From Emticicia sp. C21 (lineage in GTDB: Bacteria > Bacteroidota > Bacteroidia > Cytophagales > Spirosomataceae), in contig NZ_QVMT01000005.1 of NCBI RefSeq assembly GCF_003418935.1, positions 248,279 through 312,278 of the forward strand: 64,000 nt of DNA, written 5' to 3'. The notes beneath the pieces are model-generated. The model was not told the DNA's origin, searched no databases, and saw nothing but the letters and a program-made list of their open reading frames with translations. Both the position numbers and the translations under genes were made by a program. This document shows, piece after piece, positions 18,650-28,053 of the stretch. How positions within the stretch are numbered: the first letter of the stretch is position 1; the number at the start of each line of letters is the position of its first letter.

Positions 18650-20044
18650 ATGAAAATTCAATTCTACGGAGCAGCGCAACGTGTAACCGGAAGCAAACAC
18701 CTGATAACTACCCAAAAAGGAACAAAAATATTATTGGATTGTGGCTTATTCCAGGGTATTAATACTTCTGAATTAAATCTGAATTTTGGCTTCGATGCGA
18801 AAGAGATAGATATTCTGGTATTAAGCCATGGACATATAGATCACACAGGTTTAGTGCCAAGATTAGTAAAAAAAGGATTCAAAGGACAGATATATGCTAC
18901 TAATGCTACTAAAGACTTATGCGACATTATGTTGTATGATTCTGCCTATATTCAGGAAAAGGATTTAGAAAGAGTCAATGAAAGAAGACATAAACGTGGA
19001 GAGTCTCTACTGGAACTGTTATATGGGGAAGAGGATGTAAGAAATGCTCTGTCATTATTCAAAACGATAGATTATCGTACCCCTTTTTATTTAGAAGAGG
19101 GTGTAAAAGCAGAATTTTATGATGCAGGCCATCTATTGGGAAGCGCAGGTATCTATCTGACATTTGAGGAAACTCAAGGTACTAAAACATTATTCTTTAC
19201 AGGTGATGTGGGTCGGCCGAATGATAAAATACTGCGCAGCCCCGAAGCATTTCCACAAGCAGATTATATTATTAGTGAATCAACGTATGGTGATAGATTG
19301 CATGAGCCGGAAATTGATATGAAAGCTCACTTGCTTAAAATTGTTCATGATACCTGTGTGGTTCGTAGAGGAAAACTGATTATTCCGGCCTTTGCCGTTG
19401 ACCGTACGCAGGAGTTAGTCTATGCCTTAGATCAACTGGAAAGTGAGGGTAGGTTGCCTAAGATACAGGTATATGTAGATAGCCCGTTGGCTGTAAAAGC
19501 AACGATAGCAATGAAAGAAAACGAAGAATGCTTTAATCCTGAAATTCTTGATTATATCAAGCACGATGGCGATGCTTTTAACTTTGATAATCTGCATTAT
19601 ATCAGTGAGGTGAATCAATCAAAAGCCTTAAACTCTTATAAAGAACCTTGTATTATTATTTCAGCCTCGGGTATGGCAGAAGCGGGTCGAATCAAGCATC
19701 ATATTGCTAATAATGTTGAGAACCCAAATAATACTATATTATTGGTAGGTTATTGCTCACCCGAAAGTTTAGGGGCTGTTTTAAAAGGAAGACCTGAACA
19801 CGTAAAAATATTTGGTGAGTTACACAAATTAAATGCAAAAGTAGAAGTGATGGATTCGTTCTCTGCCCATGCAGATTATTCCGAATTGATTACTTATCTG
19901 GGTTGTCAGGATGCTTCAAAAGTAAAGAGTTTATTTTTGGTGCACGGAGAGTTACCTACACAATTAGCTTTTAAGAACCGATTGTTATTAGCAGGTTTTA
20001 AAAATATTCTGATACCTGCCCAGGGCGAAGGATTCGATTTGTAA
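18650..20044 (+). CDS. Metallo-beta-lactamase-fold RNA nuclease (beta-CASP family)
   Basis: A 464-residue cytosolic protein with the two-part architecture of beta-CASP nucleases (CPSF73/Ysh1-like). The zinc motif is SHGHIDH (His60, His62, Asp64, His65); later ligands lie in DAGHLLGSAG and FTGDVGR. The beta-CASP domain follows SESTYGD. SASGMAEAGR and SAHADY mark the C-terminal RNA-metabolising MBL part. A role in RNA processing or turnover is expected from the family. It is monocistronic and followed by a GC-rich hairpin. Confidence 0.92.
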   Translation: MKIQFYGAAQRVTGSKHLITTQKGTKILLDCGLFQGINTSELNLNFGFDAKEIDILVLSHGHIDHTGLVPRLVKKGFKGQIYATNATKDLCDIMLYDSAYIQEKDLERVNERRHKRGESLLELLYGEEDVRNALSLFKTIDYRTPFYLEEGVKAEFYDAGHLLGSAGIYLTFEETQGTKTLFFTGDVGRPNDKILRSPEAFPQADYIISESTYGDRLHEPEIDMKAHLLKIVHDTCVVRRGKLIIPAFAVDRTQELVYALDQLESEGRLPKIQVYVDSPLAVKATIAMKENEECFNPEILDYIKHDGDAFNFDNLHYISEVNQSKALNSYKEPCIIISASGMAEAGRIKHHIANNVENPNNTILLVGYCSPESLGAVLKGRPEHVKIFGELHKLNAKVEVMDSFSAHADYSELITYLGCQDASKVKSLFLVHGELPTQLAFKNRLLLAGFKNILIPAQGEGFDL

Positions 20045-20055
20045 TTGAGTGCTTA

Positions 20056-20093
20056 AATTGCGGCGCGACCGTCGCTCGGTTCGCGCCACAATT
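20056..20093. repeat. GC-rich palindrome after the beta-CASP gene
   Basis: Arms AATTGCGGCGCGA (20056-20068) and TCGCGCCACAATT (20081-20093) pair at 12 of 13 positions, and the loop can extend the stem through CCG/CGG. It is strikingly GC-rich for this genome. No T-run follows on the plus strand, so it looks more like a REP-type element than a standard terminator. Short possibly related GTTCGC-containing patches occur near 8205 and 63900. Confidence 0.5.
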
Positions 20094-20130
20094 AACCGTG
20101 AATCTTTTCTCCGATTAGGGAAATTAATCA

Positions 20131-20138
20131 TAGCTTTG
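20131..20138 (+). promoter_or_regulatory. -7 box of nadK
   Basis: TAGCTTTG, matching TAnnTTTG, about 82 bases before the nadK ATG. Confidence 0.4.
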
Positions 20139-20219
20139 TATAAAAATTTCAGGTGTTGATAGATTATTGGCATCTTTGCACTTCATTGGCTATTATTAAT
20201 AGGTCTAAAAAATTTTCAA

Positions 20220-21104
20220 ATGAAAATCGCCATTCACGGCCGAAAATTCAATGTAGAGTCTGTACCTTATATACAGCAGGTTTTTGATGAATTAAACAAA
20301 TACAAAGTTGAAATTCAATTATCAGAAACCTTTAAACGTGTTTTGCTACAATCTGGCATTCAACTGCACTGCAAGAATGTCTACACTACTTCTCAGGAAA
20401 TATTTAATGCAGATATTGCATTCAGCCTTGGGGGTGATGGTACTTTTCTTGAAACCCTTTCGCATGTCGGTAAAAGAGAGATTCCTATTCTTGGCTTTAA
20501 TTTTGGTCGGTTAGGTTTTTTAGCCGCTATTTCTTACGAGGAAATCGAGACAACTATTGCCCAATTGGTAAACAGGCAGTATGATATTGATGAACGCACC
20601 ATGCTTGCGGCATCAGCCGAAACAGAATTATTTGAAGAGGGCATGAATTTTGCACTGAATGAAGTAGCCATTTCCAAAACGGATACTTCTTCAATGATTG
20701 TGGTACATGCTTATATTAACGGAGAGTTTCTGAACAGTTATTGGGCGGATGGGCTTATGGTTGCTACCGCTACCGGCTCAACAGGCTATTCGCTCAGTTG
20801 CGGAGGACCGTTGGTAATGCCGCATTCGGCCAATTTTATCATTACGCCTATTTGTCCACACAATCTGTTTGTAAGACCCATGATTGTATCAGACGACAGC
20901 GTTATTTCGCTGAAAGTAGAAAGCCGTAGTAATAATTATCTGGTTTCTATGGACTCCAGAGCTAAGATTATTGCCACAGAAGAAGAAGCCACCATCACCA
21001 TAAGAAAAGAGGCTTTTAAGGCCAGAATGATAAGAATGGACGGCAATAATTTTTTAAATACATTAAGAAATAAACTAAAGTGGGGGGTAGATGCCCGCAA
21101 CTGA
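20220..21104 (+). CDS. nadK: NAD kinase
   Basis: Cytosolic ATP-dependent NAD kinase, the source of NADP. The 294-residue protein has the diagnostic GGDGT motif (71-75) in FSLGGDGTFL, the NE motif in FALNEVAISK and the Gly-rich TATGSTGYSLSCGGP that forms the NAD site. It opens a locus, all on the plus strand, running through two PorG-like genes, uppS, bamA and two skp genes. This order is conserved around porG in Bacteroidota such as Porphyromonas gingivalis. Confidence 0.97.
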   Translation: MKIAIHGRKFNVESVPYIQQVFDELNKYKVEIQLSETFKRVLLQSGIQLHCKNVYTTSQEIFNADIAFSLGGDGTFLETLSHVGKREIPILGFNFGRLGFLAAISYEEIETTIAQLVNRQYDIDERTMLAASAETELFEEGMNFALNEVAISKTDTSSMIVVHAYINGEFLNSYWADGLMVATATGSTGYSLSCGGPLVMPHSANFIITPICPHNLFVRPMIVSDDSVISLKVESRSNNYLVSMDSRAKIIATEEEATITIRKEAFKARMIRMDGNNFLNTLRNKLKWGVDARN

Positions 21105-21159
21105 TAATAAAACTTTTAATCTTACGTTAAATAATTCAGACTAACATTGCTATTCCATT

Positions 21160-22230
21160 ATGAAATTTTTAGACTTCAAAGGAGCATTATTAAAAACGGT
21201 ATTTTGTTTTTCTTTGGTACTTTTGATTACTGATGAAAGCTTCGCGCAAGGGGGGATGTTCAGCAAAAAAAATAAAATTAATCAGTACTCGTCGATTAGC
21301 ATTGGGGGAGGCTCATCACATTATTTTGGTGATTTGTCGCCTTACAGTACTTTTTACTATGGTTTATATACCAATGTTCGTTGGAATGCTACTATTAATT
21401 ATACCCGTCAGTTTACTCCTCAGTTTGCGGCCAGAGTAAGTTTTACGTGGGCACGAATCCTGGGAGATGATTATAACTATTCACAAAGAAATCTGACTAA
21501 ATTCCATACCTATTATTTAAGAAACCTGCATTTCAGAAATGATATTAAGGAATTTGCCCTTACGGGGGTATTTAATCTTTTACCGCAAACCGGTAAAGGT
21601 CAGCAAGGCAGAAGAGCTTTTATGCCATACGGATTGCTTGGAATAGGTTTTTATGGCCACTCTCCTAAGGCAAGAGAAAACGCTACCGTTGATCCTACTA
21701 CTGGCGAGGTAACATTAGGTGGTTGGTTAAACCTGAAAGAGTTGCAAACCTCGGGCCAGGGAATTATACCTGACCAGCCGAAGTCTTATTCTCTTTTGCA
21801 ACCCGTATTTCCAGTGGGTTTGGGTGTAAAAATGAAACTTACTGAAAAACTGGATCTTAACCTTGAGGGAGGTCTTAGAATAACACCATTTGATTACCTG
21901 GATGACGTTGGCAGTTCGAAATATCCTAATCCTACTGTTCTTGCTGCTACCTCTCCAACAGGAGCACTTCTTTCTAACAGAGCTGGTGAAAATATTTCTG
22001 CCAGAACGGGTGAAGATAGAACACCGGTATTTGTACAGATTATGACCGATCCGGCCTATAGATATAATTTAGCTGGCGCTGGCATACAACCAAGTACAAA
22101 TGCAGAGCAATTTGTGGGATTTTCGGCAAATACAATTAGAGGAAGCTCAAGATGGGATAGTTATTTTGTAACACAGATTACTATCAGTTATATCATCGGC
22201 AGTTCAGTTAAATGTCCACCAATTAAATAA
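21160..22230 (+). CDS. porG: PorG-like outer-membrane protein (DUF6089), first copy
   Basis: A 356-residue exported protein with a signal peptide ending near SFAQ (residue 29) and a beta-rich sequence of alternating residues and aromatic ends, typical of an outer-membrane barrel. PorG is a component of the type IX secretion machinery, and the gene next to nadK and uppS is porG by synteny. The motif SSISIGGGSSHYFGDL near the start fits DUF6089. It ends SYIIGSSVKCPPIK; the downstream paralogue ends in a similar Cys-Pro-Pro tail. It carries a large insertion (about 150-300) absent from the second copy. Confidence 0.75.
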   Translation: MKFLDFKGALLKTVFCFSLVLLITDESFAQGGMFSKKNKINQYSSISIGGGSSHYFGDLSPYSTFYYGLYTNVRWNATINYTRQFTPQFAARVSFTWARILGDDYNYSQRNLTKFHTYYLRNLHFRNDIKEFALTGVFNLLPQTGKGQQGRRAFMPYGLLGIGFYGHSPKARENATVDPTTGEVTLGGWLNLKELQTSGQGIIPDQPKSYSLLQPVFPVGLGVKMKLTEKLDLNLEGGLRITPFDYLDDVGSSKYPNPTVLAATSPTGALLSNRAGENISARTGEDRTPVFVQIMTDPAYRYNLAGAGIQPSTNAEQFVGFSANTIRGSSRWDSYFVTQITISYIIGSSVKCPPIK

Positions 22231-22272
22231 CATTTTAACTCATCATTATTTCATTGTTTATTTGATTTTTTT

Positions 22273-23049
22273 GTGAAAAAAAGCCTTTTTCTGATTTTAT
22301 TGATTGGTGCATTACCTAAGCTGCAAGCCCAGATGTGGGAAGTTGGTGCAGGTTTGGGCGGCATGAATTATAAAGGCGATGTACTGCCTAAATTTAAGCC
22401 ATTGGTAGTAGGCCCCGGAGCCAACATATTTGCCAGAATGAACTGGAGTCGCTCACTTTCGTTGAAAGCTAACGGTGTGATTGGTAAAATTCATGGAAAC
22501 GACGCGGATATGGGTGATCCATATCATAGAATACGTGGATTTAGCTTCAATGCAACCATTTTTGAAGCAGGGGGCCAGATAGAATATAATTTTTTGAATT
22601 TCAGAACAAACGCTTCTCGTATTGTCAATAACTGGACACCTTATGTATTTGGTGGCGGAGCTGTAACTATGAGAAGTACCAATTATACATTACAGAACCT
22701 GATAGATACGGGTAATGGTTTTGTTTTCAATGGCACTACAACTGGTAGTAGCAGTACCCGTATCAATTCCTGGATTTTAGGAATTGGTTTTAAGAAGGAA
22801 TTAAATGCCCGATGGAACTGGGGAATGGAGTTTGGTACCCGATGGATTAATGATGATTTTCTGGATGGTTTGGGGTACTATAAAAATGGTACCTATGATA
22901 ATGATCCCCTTCCGGCCGCCGTTACAGATTTCGTGATATTGAACCGCAAACGTAGTGTGCCGGGTACCCGGGCAAAAGATATGTATTACTATACTAATAT
23001 CTCAATCAGCTATTTATTCTACAAAGTACACTGCCCGCCAAGAAGATAA
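22273..23049 (+). CDS. PorG-like outer-membrane protein (DUF6089), second copy
   Basis: 258 residues from a GTG start that places a signal peptide (ending LQAQ, about residue 20) at the N-terminus. The mature start WEVGAGLGGMNYKGDVLP matches the SIGGGSSHYFGDLSP block of the preceding protein. Both end in SY plus a short loop and CPP (here KVHCPPRR). Beta-barrel character is clear (WILGIGFKKELNARWNWGMEFGTRW). The gap to the first copy is 42 bases, so they are likely co-transcribed. Either copy could be the true PorG; the size is closer to the usual PorG length here. Confidence 0.72.
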   Translation: MKKSLFLILLIGALPKLQAQMWEVGAGLGGMNYKGDVLPKFKPLVVGPGANIFARMNWSRSLSLKANGVIGKIHGNDADMGDPYHRIRGFSFNATIFEAGGQIEYNFLNFRTNASRIVNNWTPYVFGGGAVTMRSTNYTLQNLIDTGNGFVFNGTTTGSSSTRINSWILGIGFKKELNARWNWGMEFGTRWINDDFLDGLGYYKNGTYDNDPLPAAVTDFVILNRKRSVPGTRAKDMYYYTNISISYLFYKVHCPPRR

Positions 23050-23157
23050 TCAATCTATTTTGGGCTTCTATACGAAAGATTCTGCTGTTTTTTGTTAAAA
23101 AATATTAACAAAAGTCTACAAATCTGTAAAAACTTATCAAACAAAGTTCTTTTTTCC

Positions 23158-23165
23158 TAACTTTG
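23158..23165 (+). promoter_or_regulatory. -7 box of uppS-bamA
   Basis: TAACTTTG, about 65 bases before the GTG at 23231. It allows expression of the uppS-bamA unit separately from nadK-porG. Confidence 0.5.
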
Positions 23166-23230
23166 CAATCCTTTTTATTAATTAGCATCATTGTTGGTTA
23201 ATTACTCATCAATTGATAATAGGTTTTTAC

Positions 23231-23980
23231 GTGAAAGAAAACATTAATTTAAGCAATTTACCTAAACACATAGCCGTTATTATGGATGGTAACGGACGCT
23301 GGGCTAAAAAGCAGGGTGCTATGCGCATATTTGGGCATCATCATGGGATAAAGTCTGTAAGAGAGACCGTAGAAGGCTGTGTGGAACTGGGTGTAAAATA
23401 CCTGACACTTTATACGTTTTCGACTGAGAACTGGAATCGCCCTAAGCTCGAAGTAGAAGGTATTATGCAGTTGCTTATTAAAACAATTGGAGAAGAAGTA
23501 CCCGACCTGAATAAAAACAATGTTCGCCTGAAAGCTATCGGCGATTTAGACTCACTACCCAAGTCTGCACGAAAAACATTACAGGATTCTATAGACCTGA
23601 CAAAGAATAATACTGGGCTTACCTTAACCCTGGCGCTAAGCTATAGTGGTAAGTGGGAAATCGTAGAAGTAACCAAAAAAATTGCTCAACAGGTAAAATC
23701 AGGAGCATTAGCCATTGAAAATATAACAGAAGAGGTGTTTGCTTCATTTTTAGCAACTGAAAAAGCACCAGATGTAGATTTGATGATTCGCACCGGTGGC
23801 GATCATCGCATCAGTAATTATCTACTCTGGCAATTAGCCTATGCCGAGTTGTATTTTATGGACGATTTGTATTGGCCTGAGTTTCGTAAACAACACTTAT
23901 TCGGGGCTATTTATGAGTATCAACAGCGTGAAAGACGCTTCGGAAAAACGAGTGAGCAATTACCTTCTGTAAAGGTATAA
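23231..23980 (+). CDS. uppS: Isoprenyl transferase (undecaprenyl diphosphate synthase)
   Basis: Cytosolic cis-prenyltransferase making the C55 lipid carrier for peptidoglycan and O-antigen. From the GTG at 23231 it is 249 residues and begins MKENINLSNLPKHIAVIMDG, the usual start; a TTG six codons earlier is less likely. Catalytic Asp19 lies in MDGNGRWAK. The diphosphate-binding GDLD, TENW and RTGGDHRISNYLLWQ motifs are present. The normal motif has E or S at the His of GGDHRISN, a common substitution. It is followed after 5 bases by bamA, indicating tight coupling. Confidence 0.96.
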   Translation: MKENINLSNLPKHIAVIMDGNGRWAKKQGAMRIFGHHHGIKSVRETVEGCVELGVKYLTLYTFSTENWNRPKLEVEGIMQLLIKTIGEEVPDLNKNNVRLKAIGDLDSLPKSARKTLQDSIDLTKNNTGLTLTLALSYSGKWEIVEVTKKIAQQVKSGALAIENITEEVFASFLATEKAPDVDLMIRTGGDHRISNYLLWQLAYAELYFMDDLYWPEFRKQHLFGAIYEYQQRERRFGKTSEQLPSVKV

Positions 23981-23985
23981 AACAT

Positions 23986-26652
23986 ATGATAATGATTTTT
24001 ACTAGTAAAAAGTATCAGTTTAACCACCCCCCTTTCGGGATAAACACTACTACAATTAAAAAAGGTATCCTTTTTATTGCCCTCCTATTTTCTTCTACAG
24101 GAATATTTGCTCAATTAAGAATTGGTGTGGGAGCCCGGGCCGATCAGGCTAAAGATAATGGTGTTTCTTATGAAAGACCACAGGAGTATACCATTTCGAA
24201 AATTACGGTAAGTGGTATTAAATTTCTTGACCCCAATACCTTGATTTCTGTTTCTGGCCTTAGTGTGAATGATAAAATCTCCATTCCAGGTGAGAGAATC
24301 AGTACGGCTATCCGTCGTTTGATGGAACAAGGGATTATTGAAGATGTAGCCATTAATATCACCAAAATAGATGGTGATAAAGTAGAACTGGACCTGAATC
24401 TTCGTGAACGCCCGCGATTGAATAAGTTTACCTTTAAAGGGTTGCGTAAAGGGGAAATTGAAACGGTAAACGATAAGGTAAAAGCAAATAAGGGTAAGGT
24501 AATCACTGATGCCTTGATCAAGAATATTCAGCTGACTATCAAAAAGATATATGTCGATAAAGGCTATTTGAATACAAGTGTACAAATCAAGCAGGTAGTA
24601 GACACTATCCGTGCGAATAATGCCGCTTTGATTGTAAATGTTGACAAGAAAAAGAAAGTAAAAATTGATGATATTCAATTGATTGGTGTAGAGGAATTGC
24701 CTGACTGGAAAGTATTGGCAAAATTGAAGAGTACCAAAATAAAAGCACCATTAAGAATCTTCACTCCTTCAAAGTTTATTCCTAAGAAATTTGAAGAAGA
24801 TAAAGAGAAATTGGTAGAATACTACAATAAAAAAGGATATCGTGATGCTCAGATTACTTCTGACTCTACTTTCTCGACAGATGGTAATAATCTGAAAATA
24901 GTTTTAAATATTAACGAAGGAAACCGCTTCTATTACCGCAAAATTACCTGGACAGGTAACTACTTACGTAAAACAGAAGATTTACAAAGAATATTGGCGA
25001 TAGATAAGGGGGATATTTATAACCCTGAAGAGTTGAACAAAAGAATCAATGGTATTCCGCAAGGAGACGTGAGTTCGGCTTACATGGATGATGGCTATTT
25101 GTTTTTTAGCTGTGTACCCGTTGAAGTAGCCGTTGAAGGTGATTCTATTGATATAGAAATGCGTATTACTGAGGGTAAACAAGCTACTATCAACCGCATT
25201 ATATTAAATGGTAATACCAAAACCAGCGACCACGTAGTCATGCGTGAACTTCTGACTCGTCCGGGACAAAAATTTAGTAAAACTGAGCTGATAGAATCAC
25301 AACAGATATTAGCCAGAATGAACTATTTTGACCCACAGAAGATTGAACCCAAACCTATTCCACAAGCAGATGGTACGGTTGATATTGAGTATAATGTAGA
25401 AGAAAAACCGAGCGATAATATTGAGTTATCAGGTGGTTGGGGTGGTTTGCAAGGTTTTGTCGGTACATTCGGGGTAGTATTCAATAACTTCTCTGCCAAA
25501 AATATTGGTAACTTACAAAAATGGCGCCCTTTACCAGCGGGCGACGGTCAGAAATTAGCCTTACGTTTGCAAGCCAGTGGTAGATTCTACCAGACTTACT
25601 CTATTTCGTTTACCGAACCCTGGTTAGGTGGCAAAAAACCTAATTCATTTACAGTGAGCCTTTTCCATACTTCGTCTGATAACAGAGCTTATCAGCGTGC
25701 TTTAGAAAGACAATATGGTGCAAACTCTCCATATCTGGCTATGTTGGGAGGTACAAGCAGTATCTATAATGGTTATTTCAAGAATACAGGAGGATCAATT
25801 ACTTATGGTAAACGTCTGAACTGGCCTGACAGAAGCTTTAGCCTTAATGCTTCATTATCTTATCAAAGATATAATGTAGATAATAGTTACTTTATTCCGG
25901 GTTTCCAGAAAGGGGTTGCTAATGATCTTTCTGCTATTGTATCGATTTCGAGATATTACTTAGATAATCCGCAGTTTACGCGTTCAGGTTCTCAGTTTAA
26001 TCTGACTGCTACTTTTAATCCTCCTTACTCTGTATTGAGAGGGGCACCTGCAGCAGATAAATTTAAATGGATTGAAGGACATAAATGGATGTTTGATGGA
26101 GACTGGTATACACCAATTGTCGGTAAGTTTGTATTACATGCCAAAGCTAATTTAGGCTTTCTGGGTAAATACAGTGCCAGTTCAGAATATAGTCCGTTTG
26201 GTCGTTTCATCTTAGGTGGTGCAGGTTTAGGTATGCAGAATGCGATGAACGTAGGTGCTGATCTAATTGGTTTACGCGGATATGAAGAGGGTATTGTACA
26301 TGAATTATCAATGGATGAAGCTGAAAGACTAAGAAAAGGTGAAATTACTTTGAGCCGTTTAGGTGGTTTGGCTTATAGCAAATATACTGCCGAAATTCGT
26401 TATCCGGTATCATTAAATCCACAGGCTACAATCTTCCTTCAGGTATTTGCTGAGGCTGGTAATAGCTGGGGTAGCTACAAAGACATTAATCCTTTCAAAC
26501 TACGTCGTACGGCTGGTATAGGTGCAAGAATTTTCATGCCTGCATTCGGTTTGTTAGGTCTTGACTTCGGAAAGGGCTTCGATCCTATTCCGGGACTTCC
26601 GAACCGTGGGTTGAAATCGTTTACCTTTAGCATCGGTCAACAAATAAGATAA
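23986..26652 (+). CDS. bamA: Outer-membrane protein assembly factor BamA
   Basis: Central Omp85 insertase of the BAM complex, 888 residues. An N-terminal signal segment (hydrophobic run at about 27-42, ending IFAQ) is followed by POTRA domains over about 65-480 (YTISKITVSGIKFLDPN, PRLNKFTFKGLRKGE, ATINRIILNGNTKTSDHVV). The 16-strand barrel then runs to the C-terminus. The conserved loop-6-like VGADLIGLRGYEEG stands for the VRGF/Y motif, and the end SFTFSIGQQIR is normal. The N-terminal region before the hydrophobic run is long; a start at the second Met (23992) is equally possible. Confidence 0.96.
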   Translation: MIMIFTSKKYQFNHPPFGINTTTIKKGILFIALLFSSTGIFAQLRIGVGARADQAKDNGVSYERPQEYTISKITVSGIKFLDPNTLISVSGLSVNDKISIPGERISTAIRRLMEQGIIEDVAINITKIDGDKVELDLNLRERPRLNKFTFKGLRKGEIETVNDKVKANKGKVITDALIKNIQLTIKKIYVDKGYLNTSVQIKQVVDTIRANNAALIVNVDKKKKVKIDDIQLIGVEELPDWKVLAKLKSTKIKAPLRIFTPSKFIPKKFEEDKEKLVEYYNKKGYRDAQITSDSTFSTDGNNLKIVLNINEGNRFYYRKITWTGNYLRKTEDLQRILAIDKGDIYNPEELNKRINGIPQGDVSSAYMDDGYLFFSCVPVEVAVEGDSIDIEMRITEGKQATINRIILNGNTKTSDHVVMRELLTRPGQKFSKTELIESQQILARMNYFDPQKIEPKPIPQADGTVDIEYNVEEKPSDNIELSGGWGGLQGFVGTFGVVFNNFSAKNIGNLQKWRPLPAGDGQKLALRLQASGRFYQTYSISFTEPWLGGKKPNSFTVSLFHTSSDNRAYQRALERQYGANSPYLAMLGGTSSIYNGYFKNTGGSITYGKRLNWPDRSFSLNASLSYQRYNVDNSYFIPGFQKGVANDLSAIVSISRYYLDNPQFTRSGSQFNLTATFNPPYSVLRGAPAADKFKWIEGHKWMFDGDWYTPIVGKFVLHAKANLGFLGKYSASSEYSPFGRFILGGAGLGMQNAMNVGADLIGLRGYEEGIVHELSMDEAERLRKGEITLSRLGGLAYSKYTAEIRYPVSLNPQATIFLQVFAEAGNSWGSYKDINPFKLRRTAGIGARIFMPAFGLLGLDFGKGFDPIPGLPNRGLKSFTFSIGQQIR

Positions 26653-26790
26653 GTTTGTTAAATTCTGTTAATAAGATACATGCTTGGCTTTACCAACGTT
26701 AATAAGGCAATTAAGTAGCCGAAATGACGTTAATATTTGACCAAACAATAAATTATTAACCAAATATTATCCATTCGTAATTATTTTTGA

Positions 26791-27348
26791 ATGAAAAAGA
26801 CAATATTTTTGCTATTTTTGGCACTCTTTTCTGTACAGTCTTTTGCACAAAAGTTTGGGTACATTGATTCGGAGTTTATTACCAGTAAAATGCCCGACTA
26901 TAAAAAAGCTCAGGAGGATATGGAAAAGTATTCTGAAAAATGGGTGCAGGATATTCAGACCAGATACACAGAATTAGAAAAATTGCGTCAGCAATATCAG
27001 CAGGAAGAAATTTTATTGACGGCTGATATGAAACGTGAACGTCTAAAAGCATTGGAAGATAAGGAGAAAGAGGTAAAGGAACTGAACAACAAGGTTTTCG
27101 GCATGAACGGTTTATTGTTTGCTAAGAAAAAGGAAATAATGAAGCCGATTATGGACGATATCTACAAAGCCTGTGAAAAAGTTGCCCGCCAGAAACAATT
27201 AATGTTTATTTTTGACAAAGCATCAGATATAAGCATGATTTATACAGACCCCCGCCATGATTATACCGATTATGTGATGGAGTCTTTAGGAATTTCGTTA
27301 AAGGAAGACAAAACTCAAAATAACCAAGTAACCAAACCAAAAAATTAG
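26791..27348 (+). CDS. skp: OmpH/Skp-family periplasmic chaperone, first copy
   Basis: A 185-residue exported protein with signal peptide MKKTIFLLFLALFSVQSFAQ. The mature start KFGYIDSEFITSKMPDYKKAQ is the Skp/OmpH signature. A long charged coiled coil runs over about 35-115, then a conserved beta-segment (LMFIFDKASDISMIY). Skp trimers carry unfolded outer-membrane proteins to BAM, fitting its place just after bamA. The C-terminal tail (DKTQNNQVTKPKN) is hydrophilic. The next paralogue begins 7 bases after the stop. Confidence 0.92.
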   Translation: MKKTIFLLFLALFSVQSFAQKFGYIDSEFITSKMPDYKKAQEDMEKYSEKWVQDIQTRYTELEKLRQQYQQEEILLTADMKRERLKALEDKEKEVKELNNKVFGMNGLLFAKKKEIMKPIMDDIYKACEKVARQKQLMFIFDKASDISMIYTDPRHDYTDYVMESLGISLKEDKTQNNQVTKPKN

Positions 27349-27355
27349 TAACAAA

Positions 27356-27946
27356 ATGAAAACAAAGCTTTTTGCCTCTTTGATTGCGGCTATAATGTTT
27401 GTAGGTATTACGGCGAATGCTCAACAAAAAATTGGATATACCAATGTTGATTACATTCTGAATAACCTGCCAGACGCTAAAGATATAGAGACTAAATTGA
27501 AAACTGAAAAGGCACAATACGACAAATTGTTGCAAGACAAAGTTTCAGATTTTCAGAAAAAGTACGAAGATTATCAAAAAAATGCTCCTTCTATGTCTCC
27601 GGTAATCAAAGCAGACCGTGAGAAAGAATTGCAAAACCAAAACAATTCTATCCAGGAATTCCAACAAAATTCTGAAGGTGCATTGCAACAAAAACAACAA
27701 CAATTGTTGGCTCCGGTATTAGACAAAATTGACAAAACTATCAAAGATGTAGCTAAAGAAAACGGCTATATTTATGTTTTCAATACTGATGCAGGCCCTG
27801 GTACTACACCAATTTTGTTAGTTGCTCCAGATGCAGATAACATCTCTGATCTGGTATTCAAAAAACTAGGTGTAACACCTCCGGCTAAAACAGCAGCAGC
27901 TTCAACTGCCCCTGCTACACCAGCAGCAACTCCTAAGAAAAACTAA
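27356..27946 (+). CDS. skp: OmpH/Skp-family periplasmic chaperone, second copy
   Basis: A 196-residue paralogue with signal peptide ending ITANAQ (residue 22), mature start QKIGYTNVDYILNNLPDAKD, a Gln/Lys-rich coiled coil (about 45-125) and the segment GYIYVFNTDAGPGTTPILL. The last 20 residues are Ala/Thr/Pro-rich, a low-complexity tail missing in the first copy. Tandem skp genes behind bamA are usual in Bacteroidota. A strong terminator follows, closing the envelope locus. Confidence 0.93.
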   Translation: MKTKLFASLIAAIMFVGITANAQQKIGYTNVDYILNNLPDAKDIETKLKTEKAQYDKLLQDKVSDFQKKYEDYQKNAPSMSPVIKADREKELQNQNNSIQEFQQNSEGALQQKQQQLLAPVLDKIDKTIKDVAKENGYIYVFNTDAGPGTTPILLVAPDADNISDLVFKKLGVTPPAKTAAASTAPATPAATPKKN

Positions 27947-27966
27947 TTATTAGTAGTTCTTTAAAT

Positions 27967-28002
27967 AGAAAATCCGCAGAATCTTGATTCTGCGGATTTT
28001 CT
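27967..28002 (+). terminator. Strong terminator of the bamA-skp operon
   Basis: A perfect 17-bp stem (27967-27983 with 27986-28002) with only a 2-base TT centre and a T-rich end. It is the strongest hairpin seen in the window. Confidence 0.85.
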
Positions 28003-28053
28003 GCTTAATAAGCAAGTTAATTTTATCTTGTTAAGAAAAGTAGTGTAAAATCA

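Noticed and set aside
24115-24678. 187-residue open frame antisense to bamA
   Set aside because: It lies wholly within the conserved BamA POTRA coding sequence, and its composition is that of a reverse-strand shadow with no start signal.
26782-26789. TATTTTTG as promoter of the first skp gene
   Set aside because: It ends one base before the ATG, so transcription would begin inside the gene. Read-through from bamA is more likely.
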